Below are positions 1-4,563 of a stretch of 5,416 nucleotides of DNA, in pieces; the stretch's first letter is position 1, and each line of letters starts with the position of its first letter. The notes under the pieces were generated by a model. The model saw only the letters and a list, made by a program, of their open reading frames with translations. It was not told where the DNA came from and did not search any database. Position numbers and translations under genes: made by a program. Source of the DNA: an uncultured Clostridiaceae bacterium (lineage in GTDB: Bacteria > Bacillota > Clostridia > TANB77 > CAG-508); assembly GCA_958402495.1 (NCBI GenBank), contig CATXTS010000121.1:1-5416 (forward strand), in the 5' to 3' direction.

Positions 1-600
1 AACTTCACCTTCTTCAATGACTTTTCCTAAATCATCTTTATGGATAAATGCTCTCATTTTGATTAAATCTACAATACCTTTAAAAGTATCTTCTGCTCCA
101 ATTGGTAATTGAATTGGAACAGCATTAGCATTTAATCTTTCTCTCATTTGGTTAACACAGCTATAAAAATCTGCACCTGTAATATCCATTTTGTTAACAT
201 AGGCCATTCTTGGTACTTGGTATTTATCTGCTTGTCTCCAAACGGTTTCAGACTGTGGTTGAACACCGCCTTTTGCACAAAATACGGTAACTGATCCATC
301 AAGAACTCTAAGAGATCTTTCTACTTCTACAGTAAAGTCTACGTGACCTGGTGTATCAATAATATTGATTCTATGATCTAACCAATGACAAGTTGTAGCA
401 GCAGAAGTAATGGTAATACCTCTTTCTTGCTCTTGTGCCATCCAGTCCATAGTTGCTGCACCTTCGTGAGTCTCACCAATCTTATGCACTCTTCCTGTAT
501 AGAATAGAATTCTCTCTGTAGTTGTCGTTTTTCCAGCATCGATATGTGCCATGATTCCTATATTTCTTGTTCTTTCTAAAGGAAACTCTCTTCCAGCCAT
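1..600 (-). CDS. fusA: Elongation factor G, N-terminal 200 codons (partial)
   Basis: EF-G is the cytoplasmic GTPase that drives translocation of tRNA and mRNA on the ribosome and, with RRF, helps recycle ribosomes. The visible part is the first 200 residues of a protein usually near 690-700, so about 29 percent; the gene runs off the left edge in an open frame. It begins MAGREFPLERTRNIGIMAHI. The GTP-binding motifs are all in place: G1 AHIDAGKT at 18-25, switch I RGIT at 60-63, G3 DTPGH at 82-86 with the catalytic His86, and G4 NKMD at 136-139. The ATG at 598-600 is preceded by AAGGAGGA (609-616) with 8 nt spacing. It lies 76 nt downstream of rpsG in the usual rpsL-rpsG-fusA order, with no terminator or convincing promoter between, so it is very likely cotranscribed. 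Nothing in the visible part departs from the family. Confidence 0.98.
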   Translation of the reverse strand, partial: MAGREFPLERTRNIGIMAHIDAGKTTTTERILFYTGRVHKIGETHEGAATMDWMAQEQERGITITSAATTCHWLDHRINIIDTPGHVDFTVEVERSLRVLDGSVTVFCAKGGVQPQSETVWRQADKYQVPRMAYVNKMDITGADFYSCVNQMRERLNANAVPIQLPIGAEDTFKGIVDLIKMRAFIHKDDLGKVIEEGEV

Positions 601-676
601 TATGCTTTTCCTCCTTATTTTTTTCTTTGTATAAGATTTTCTTTATCTTAACTATACGAATAAAGTTATCTTATCT

Positions 677-1147
677 TTACCATTTATAATGTGCAAATGC
701 TTTATTAGCCTCTGCCATTCTATGCATGTCTTCTTTCTTCTTGAATGCTCCACCATTTCCTGCAACAGCATCCATGATTTCACCTGCTAATTTTTCAGCC
801 ATTGTTTTTTCATGTCTATTTCTAGCATAAATGACTAACCATCTTAATCCTAATGTTTGTCTTCTTTCTGGTCTAATCTCTAATGGTACTTGGTATGTAG
901 CACCACCAACACGTCTTGCTTTAACTTCAAGAACTGGCATTACATTGTTAAGTGCTTCTTCAAATACTTCTAGTGGATCCTTTTGCTCTTTTTCTTTTAT
1001 GATGTCAAATGCATCATATACGATTTTTTGAGCAACTGTTTTCTTACCATCTAGCATGATGTTGTTTACTAATTTTGTAACCAATTTGCTATTGTACATT
1101 GGATCTGCTATTACGTCTCTTTTTGCTATATATCCTCTTCTTGGCAC
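677..1147 (-). CDS. rpsG: 30S ribosomal protein S7
   Basis: S7 is a primary binder of the 3' major domain of 16S rRNA. It nucleates assembly of the 30S head and lines the E site and mRNA exit. The product is 156 residues, the usual bacterial length, starting (M)PRRGYIAKR. The family signature spans about residues 16-46 (DPMYNSKLVTKLV then LDGKKTVAQKI), the beta-hairpin ARRVGGATYQVP lies near 78-88, and the C-terminus is AFAHYKW. I chose the GTG at 1145-1147 because AAGGAGGG sits 7 nt upstream and the protein then matches the family N-terminus. An in-frame ATG 17 codons further upstream (1196-1198) has no ribosome binding site and would add a non-homologous tail. It is the second gene of the str operon. 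In E. coli, S7 represses this operon by binding the rpsL-rpsG spacer; whether that happens here is unknown. Confidence 0.98.
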   Translation of the reverse strand: MPRRGYIAKRDVIADPMYNSKLVTKLVNNIMLDGKKTVAQKIVYDAFDIIKEKEQKDPLEVFEEALNNVMPVLEVKARRVGGATYQVPLEIRPERRQTLGLRWLVIYARNRHEKTMAEKLAGEIMDAVAGNGGAFKKKEDMHRMAEANKAFAHYKW

Positions 1148-1154
1148 TATTCTT

Positions 1155-1162
1155 CCCTCCTT
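1155..1162 (-). promoter_or_regulatory. rpsG ribosome binding site
   Basis: AAGGAGGG lies 7 nt before the GTG at 1145-1147. It decides the start of rpsG, because the upstream in-frame ATG at 1196-1198 has no such element. Confidence 0.93.
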
Positions 1163-1216
1163 AATTTTATTTGTAGTTTTCCTACATTGCTTTGACATTA
1201 TTCAAAAATATCAAAT

Positions 1217-1280
1217 AGGTACTCTGAAAAGTTCTACTTTTCCGTATAGTGCGTATAATCTATTCTCAATTTAAGTACCT
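1217..1280 (-). promoter_or_regulatory. Inverted-repeat structure in the rpsL-rpsG spacer
   Basis: Two perfect inverted repeats are nested in the 178-nt spacer between the rpsL stop and the rpsG start. The outer pair is AGGTACT/AGTACCT, 7 bp, at 1217-1223 and 1274-1280. Inside it, GAAAAGT-TCT-ACTTTTC forms a 7-bp hairpin with a 3-nt loop at 1226-1242. CGTATA is also repeated directly at 1243-1248 and 1252-1257. There is no U-run after the hairpin on the transcribed strand, so it is not a terminator. By analogy with the E. coli str operon, where S7 binds this spacer to control its own synthesis, it may be a regulatory RNA fold. That is inference: I see no recognisable copy of the E. coli site. 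Confidence 0.45.
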
Positions 1281-1325
1281 TAAATTAGTAATTTCTTATA
1301 TGCACTAATGTTGCAAAATTATCCA

Positions 1326-1739
1326 TTATTTCTTAGGACGTTTTGCTCCATATTTAGATCTAGCTTGCATTCTATCTTTTACGCCTGCTGTATCTAATGT
1401 TCCTCTTATGATGTGGTATCTAACACCTGGAAGGTCTTTTACTCTTCCTCCTCTTATTAAAACAACACTGTGTTCTTGTAAGTTATGTCCAATACCTGGA
1501 ATATAAGAAGTTACTTCATAACCATTTGAAAGTCTAACTCTGGCAACTTTTCTTAATGCTGAGTTTGGTTTCTTTGGTGTTACTGTTTTAACAACTGTAC
1601 ATACACCTCTTTTTTGTGGAGCTCTTCTATCAGTCATTTTTTTCTTCATAGAATTATATCCATGTTGTAAAGCTGGTGATGTTGATTTTGTTTGTGCAGT
1701 TTGTCTTCCTTTTCTTACTAATTGATTAATTGTTGGCAC
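1326..1739 (-). CDS. rpsL: 30S ribosomal protein S12
   Basis: S12 sits at the interface side of the 30S subunit near the decoding centre and helps set translational accuracy. It is 137 residues, matching Bacillota S12 and about 13 longer than the E. coli protein because of an insert near residues 25-40 (HGYNSMKKKMTDRRA). Conserved landmarks are PQKRGVCT (41-48), TPKKPNSALRK (54-64), YIPGIGHNLQEHSVVLIRGG (79-98) and KDLPGVRYH (101-109). Lys56 and Lys101 align with E. coli Lys42 and Lys87, the classical streptomycin-resistance sites, so this allele is wild-type at both. The start is GTG (1737-1739), behind AGGAGGTGA with 7 nt spacing. It is the first gene of the str operon here, directly behind a strong promoter, with no rpoC or L7Ae-like gene next to it. 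Confidence 0.98.
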   Translation of the reverse strand: MPTINQLVRKGRQTAQTKSTSPALQHGYNSMKKKMTDRRAPQKRGVCTVVKTVTPKKPNSALRKVARVRLSNGYEVTSYIPGIGHNLQEHSVVLIRGGRVKDLPGVRYHIIRGTLDTAGVKDRMQARSKYGAKRPKK

Positions 1740-1746
1740 TTAAATT

Positions 1747-1755
1747 TCACCTCCT
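1747..1755 (-). promoter_or_regulatory. rpsL ribosome binding site, 9-nt match to the 16S 3' end
   Basis: AGGAGGTGA is a full 9-nt complement of the canonical anti-Shine-Dalgarno region, 7 nt before the GTG start. It is the longest such match in the window, fits a highly expressed gene, and fixes the GTG as the rpsL start. Confidence 0.93.
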
Positions 1756-1766
1756 GTAAATAAATA

Positions 1767-1811
1767 TACCACTAATGAAATTGCCCAATCCAGCAATTTA
1801 CATTAACGGTA
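1767..1811 (-). promoter_or_regulatory. Long stem-loop at the predicted 5' end of the rpsL mRNA
   Basis: On the transcribed strand, 1793-1811 pairs with 1767-1784 to make an 18-bp stem. The upper 7 bp are AAATTGC/GCAATTT around an 8-nt loop (TGGATTGG). One U at 1800 is bulged, and 11 lower pairs follow, including two G-U wobbles. The predicted transcription start from the promoter at 1815-1843 falls near 1807-1810, so the mRNA would begin at or within the base of this stem. It leaves the ribosome binding site (1747-1755) free, 11 nt away, and has no U-run, so it is not a terminator or a direct RBS blocker. A role in protecting the 5' end or binding a regulator is inference. Confidence 0.6.
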
Positions 1812-1814
1812 ATT

Positions 1815-1843
1815 ATTGTATCATTTTTTTTTAGTTATGTCAA
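1815..1843 (-). promoter_or_regulatory. Strong sigma-A type promoter of the rpsL-rpsG-fusA operon
   Basis: The -35 element TTGACA (1838-1843) is a perfect consensus, the spacer is 17 nt and includes nine A in a row, and the -10 element is TACAAT (1815-1820, five of six). The expected start is near 1807-1810, giving a leader of about 70 nt before the rpsL GTG. The preceding gene has its own terminator (1970-2002), so this should be the main promoter of the str operon. I see nothing definable between 1844 and 1969. Confidence 0.9.
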
Positions 1844-1969
1844 TGGAATTAATTGAATATTTTCACTAACTTTACAAATTAATTGTAGACCTCCCTAAGA
1901 TTTTATTAAGACATTTTATGAAGTTTTATATTCCTGTATTTATTTCTATTGTTTTCAACATGTTAGACT

Positions 1970-2002
1970 AAAAAATAAAAGCTTAGAGATAATTCTCTAA
2001 AC
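1970..2002 (-). terminator. Intrinsic terminator after the unknown gene
   Basis: TTAGAGA/TCTCTAA form a perfect 7-bp stem around a 4-nt loop (1983-2000). On the RNA it is extended by a U-G and a G-C pair, and is followed by UUUUAUUUUUU (1980-1970). It begins about 30 nt after the stop codon at 2034 and separates this gene from the str operon promoter. Confidence 0.87.
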
Positions 2003-2033
2003 CTTTAATTCTCATCATAATCTGCATATATTT

Positions 2034-3005
2034 TTACTCTCTATCTTCGCCATAAACAGCTGCTACTTCTTCTTCCGTTAATACCTCTCCATCCACTCTT
2101 TCTATCTTTTTTGTATCTTCTTTATCCTGTACAGAAGCAGCCTTTTCATGATTTACAAGAATAGCTTCTTCATCCATATGTAAATTTTTTCTTCTTTGCG
2201 CTTCTCTTTCTCTTTTTGTATCTTCTTTCATAGCTAATTTATAATCTCTATCAAAAATTTGATTTTGTACCTCTTTAGAACTATTATCAAATATTTCTTT
2301 TTTCTTAGCCAACGTAGCTGTCTCATCTAATTCCTTGGATTTCTCTGCCGTTTTCATTTCTATTTTAGCATTCTCTGCTTCTTTTACTTGCTGTGCAACG
2401 GGGTCTATTTGATTTTTAACTGTATTCTTAACAGCTACAGCACTTTTTTGTACCACTTTTCCAGTAGTTAATAACGCTACTTTTGACCCTCTAACAAAAG
2501 ATTGTACTTTTCTTCCCACATACTTTGCAGCCCTTATTGGTGCTAATACTATATTTTTAACTGTTCTCCCAATTCTTTGTAATCTAGGATTAGCAGGTCT
2601 TTCTTCTGGTGAACCTGGTAAATCATTTGCATAAAGATGCTTTTGTTTAGCATATTCTATATTTTCTAATTCTTTTCTATATTTTTTATCACTAATTTGA
2701 CCGTTTTCATAGTCTATTCCAAGATTTTGTTTTTTCATATCATATTCATCTTCTATACGATATTGCTTACTTAGACTTTGCTTATCAGCTATTGTGACTA
2801 ATTTCTCTCTTACTTTGAATTTAAATACTTCTGTAAGTTCTCCATCTCTTGCTAGTTCTGCTAATGTTTTATCAGAACCATCTCTATTTTTTGTTCTAAA
2901 TTTTTCTATAATATTATGAAGTCCTTTACTAAACCATCTTTTGGCATCACTCAATGTTTTTACTTTCAATCTTAAACTTTTCTTCTCTTTGGCTTCTTCT
3001 CTCAT
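2034..3005 (-). CDS. Unrecognised highly charged protein, 323 residues
   Basis: I do not recognise this protein. It has no signal peptide, hydrophobic membrane segment or Cys, and is very rich in Lys, Glu, Arg and Asp. Residues 1-130 look mostly helical, with a helix-turn-helix pattern near 88-120 (DYENGQISDKKYRKELENIE) that weakly recalls the SHOCT fold. A Pro-rich break follows at 130-140. Residues 141-200 hold 14 Lys/Arg and no Asp/Glu, with Val/Ala/Ile spaced as in amphipathic helices. Residues 205-300 look like a charged coiled coil, and the last 25 are acidic. The ATG at 3003-3005 follows GAAAGGGGA at 3011-3019, a moderate ribosome binding site. The gene has its own promoter (3047-3075) and terminator, so it is probably transcribed alone. 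The basic segment could bind nucleic acid or a membrane surface; the function is unknown, but the coding status is firm. Confidence 0.88.
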   Translation of the reverse strand: MREEAKEKKSLRLKVKTLSDAKRWFSKGLHNIIEKFRTKNRDGSDKTLAELARDGELTEVFKFKVREKLVTIADKQSLSKQYRIEDEYDMKKQNLGIDYENGQISDKKYRKELENIEYAKQKHLYANDLPGSPEERPANPRLQRIGRTVKNIVLAPIRAAKYVGRKVQSFVRGSKVALLTTGKVVQKSAVAVKNTVKNQIDPVAQQVKEAENAKIEMKTAEKSKELDETATLAKKKEIFDNSSKEVQNQIFDRDYKLAMKEDTKREREAQRRKNLHMDEEAILVNHEKAASVQDKEDTKKIERVDGEVLTEEEVAAVYGEDRE

Positions 3006-3046
3006 ATTTTTCCCCTTTCAAAAAATATATAATCTAACTACTTATT

Positions 3047-3075
3047 ATTTTAGCACAAAAGATTCTCTTTTTCAA
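3047..3075 (-). promoter_or_regulatory. Promoter of the unknown 323-residue protein gene
   Basis: TTGAAA (3070-3075), a 17-nt spacer and TAAAAT (3047-3052), with a TG two bases before the -10 (extended -10). Each hexamer differs from consensus at one base. The expected start is near 3040, giving a leader of about 35 nt. It lies downstream of the trmFO terminator, so the gene should be transcribed independently. Confidence 0.82.
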
Positions 3076-3080
3076 CAATT

Positions 3081-3107
3081 TTACATAAAATTTTCTATTT
3101 TATGTAA
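3081..3107. repeat. Perfect 11-5-11 inverted repeat upstream of the promoter
   Basis: TTACATAAAAT and ATTTTATGTAA are perfect reverse complements separated by 5 nt. The repeat ends 5 nt before the -35 hexamer at 3070-3075, centred near -54 relative to the predicted start, and lies outside the transcript of the downstream gene. That position suits a dimeric regulator or an AT-rich UP-like element. It could also be a weak backup hairpin for read-through trmFO transcripts, but the stem is nearly all A-T and has no proper U-run. Confidence 0.6.
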
Positions 3108-3139
3108 GTATAACTTGTCATAATTCTGTATTTCTAGGC

Positions 3140-3178
3140 AAAAAAAGAGTATTGACTCTAATTTAAAATCAATACTCT
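3140..3178 (-). terminator. Intrinsic terminator of the SNF2-trmFO unit
   Basis: A perfect 10-bp stem, AGAGTATTGA/TCAATACTCT (3146-3155 with 3169-3178) around a 13-nt loop, is followed by a run of U (3146-3140). It starts 26 nt after the annotated trmFO stop. The TGA at 3169-3171 that would end trmFO in the alternative frame lies inside the 5' arm. Confidence 0.92.
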
Positions 3179-3203
3179 CTTTCTATTTTATCTTCTAATT
3201 TTT

Positions 3204-4541
3204 CTATTGCTCTATCTGCCAACTTCTCATATCGTTCCTTTTATCTCTTATTTTCTCTCCCAAAGGAGGCATAATACCAAAATTAGCATTCATCGGCTGA
3301 AACTTATCATTTGGTGTAGCCATATAATGAGAAATAGCACCAATCATGGTCTCTTCTGAAAAAATAACTTTTTCTTCTTTTTGTTTAAATTGGTTAATCA
3401 CATTTAAAGCAACCACCATACCAGAACTAATAGATTCTACATATCCTTCCACACCTGTAATTTGTCCTGCAAAATAAATATTAGGATTTTGTTTTAGTTG
3501 ATAAGTTTGGTCTAACAATTTAGGTGCATTCAAAAAGGTATTTCTATGCATAACACCATATTTCACAAATTCCGCCTCTTTTAAACCGGGTATTATTTGA
3601 AACACTCTTTTCTGCTCACCAAACTTTAAGTTGGTTTGAAATCCCACTAGATTGTATAAATCTCCTGCCATATTGTCTTGTCTTAATTGTACAACTGCAT
3701 ATGGTCTTCTACCAGTTCTAGGGTCTGTAAAACCAACTGGCTTCAAAGGACCAAATCTCAGTGTATTTTTTCCTCTTTTAGCCATCACTTCAATTGGCAT
3801 GCACCCTTCAAAAATTTCTCTTTTTTCAAATTCATGTAGTTCTACGACTTCTGCATTTACTAAAGCCTCCCAAAAAGCTTCATATTCTTCTTGATTCATT
3901 GGCAAATTCATATAATCCGCTTCTTCTACTGCTTTTCTTCTAATTCTCCAATCTTCTACTGATTCATCTTTTGCTCTTTCTTGCTCATAGCGGTCTCCCC
4001 AAAAAGCAATGTCCATATCCACAGAATCCTTTAATACAATTGGAGCTGCTGCATCATAAAAATGCAATTTATCTTGTCCAGTTATTTTAGCAATATTATC
4101 GGACAACTTATCTGAGGTCAATGGTCCTGTGGCTACAATGACAATCCCTTCTTTAGCTAGTTCTTCTATATCTTCTACTTCTTGATGAATAATTTCTATA
4201 TTTTCGTTTTTCTCTAGCACTTCTGTTACCTTTTTAGAAAAGGCTTCTCTATCCACCGCCAAAGCCTGTCCAGCAGGAACTGCTGTTTCATCAGCAATAT
4301 GAATTAACAGACTATCCAAAAGTCTTAATTCTTCCTTTAATAGACCACATGCATTGGTATGTAAATTAGACTTAAACGAATTACTACACACAATCTCTGC
4401 TAAGTTTTTACTACTATGTGCAGGAGAAAAATGAACCGGTTTCATTTCATATAATTTTACTCTAATACCTGCTTTAGCAATTTGGTAGGCAGCCTCTGTA
4501 CCAGCAAGTCCACCGCCAATAATCGTAATATAATCCTTCAT
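3204..4541 (-). CDS. trmFO: TrmFO, FAD/folate-dependent tRNA (uracil-54-C5)-methyltransferase; C-terminus apparently frameshifted
   Basis: TrmFO methylates U54 in the tRNA T-loop to m5U in the cytoplasm, taking the carbon from 5,10-methylenetetrahydrofolate and using FAD and NAD(P)H. The 445 residues start with the Rossmann FAD motif IIGGGLAGTEAA (7-18). IVCSNSFKSN holds Cys52 and EGCMPIEVMAKRG holds Cys247, which correspond to Cys53 and Cys226 of the B. subtilis enzyme as I recall it. GPLKPVG (264-270), YGVMHRNTF (328-336) and the C-terminal FAD motif YFAGQITGVEGYVES (356-370) follow. Around 186-207 it carries about 18 extra charged residues compared with B. subtilis. The ATG at 4539-4541 has AAGGAGG 5 nt upstream, and the SNF2 stop is 22 nt before it, so the two are likely cotranscribed. 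From residue 435 the sequence (RNDMRSWQIEQ, stop TAG) does not look like TrmFO, while the shifted frame does, ending at 3169. The enzyme core is complete. Confidence 0.97.
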   Translation of the reverse strand: MKDYITIIGGGLAGTEAAYQIAKAGIRVKLYEMKPVHFSPAHSSKNLAEIVCSNSFKSNLHTNACGLLKEELRLLDSLLIHIADETAVPAGQALAVDREAFSKKVTEVLEKNENIEIIHQEVEDIEELAKEGIVIVATGPLTSDKLSDNIAKITGQDKLHFYDAAAPIVLKDSVDMDIAFWGDRYEQERAKDESVEDWRIRRKAVEEADYMNLPMNQEEYEAFWEALVNAEVVELHEFEKREIFEGCMPIEVMAKRGKNTLRFGPLKPVGFTDPRTGRRPYAVVQLRQDNMAGDLYNLVGFQTNLKFGEQKRVFQIIPGLKEAEFVKYGVMHRNTFLNAPKLLDQTYQLKQNPNIYFAGQITGVEGYVESISSGMVVALNVINQFKQKEEKVIFSEETMIGAISHYMATPNDKFQPMNANFGIMPPLGEKIRDKRNDMRSWQIEQ

Positions 4542-4546
4542 TTTCT

Positions 4547-4560
4547 CCTCCTTATCTCCT
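4547..4560 (-). promoter_or_regulatory. Tandem Shine-Dalgarno-like repeats before trmFO
   Basis: The 22-nt gap between the SNF2 stop and the trmFO ATG contains AAGGAG twice, 8 nt apart (4555-4560 and 4548-4553). The second, as AAGGAGG at 4547-4553, is 5 nt from the ATG and is the functional candidate. The tight spacing supports cotranscription and possibly translational coupling. Confidence 0.7.
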
Positions 4561-4563
4561 TAC

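Noticed and set aside
629..657. Imperfect hairpin in the rpsG-fusA spacer
   Set aside because: Only 6 bp (TAAGAT/ATCTTA) plus a bulged outer GTA/TAC. It is weak and expected in AT-rich sequence.
1148..1198. ATG start giving a 173-residue S7
   Set aside because: No ribosome binding site precedes the ATG, the 17 extra residues are not S7-like, and the GTG at 1145-1147 has an ideal AAGGAGGG.
1243..1269. Possible internal promoter in the rpsL-rpsG spacer
   Set aside because: TTGAGA (1264-1269) is a fair -35, but the TATACG candidates sit at spacings of only 6 or 15 nt.
831..1274. Two plus-strand ORFs (831-1031 and 1056-1274)
   Set aside because: They lie antisense to rpsG and its upstream spacer, have no ribosome binding site and no family-like sequence. 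They are shadows of the real gene.
1285..1326. 13-codon micro-ORF (MDNFATLVHIRNY) overlapping the rpsL stop
   Set aside because: It is very short, has no own ribosome binding site, and such ORFs are expected by chance in AT-rich DNA.
1889..1899. Shine-Dalgarno-like GGGAGGT upstream of the rpsL promoter
   Set aside because: No start codon with an open frame follows; the nearby TTG is followed at once by TAA.
2941..3123. Plus-strand 60-codon ORF
   Set aside because: It is antisense to the start and promoter of the 323-residue gene; its composition is low-complexity Phe/Ser/Leu from AT-rich DNA and it has no ribosome binding site.
3237..3242. Programmed -1 frameshifting in trmFO
   Set aside because: The site reads T AAA AGG in frame, which does not fit the X XXY YYZ slippery pattern. 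The A4 run is too short for efficient transcriptional slippage, and trmFO is not known to need frameshifting.
3652..3894. Plus-strand 80-codon ORF inside trmFO
   Set aside because: It is antisense to a strongly conserved part of TrmFO and has no start signal.
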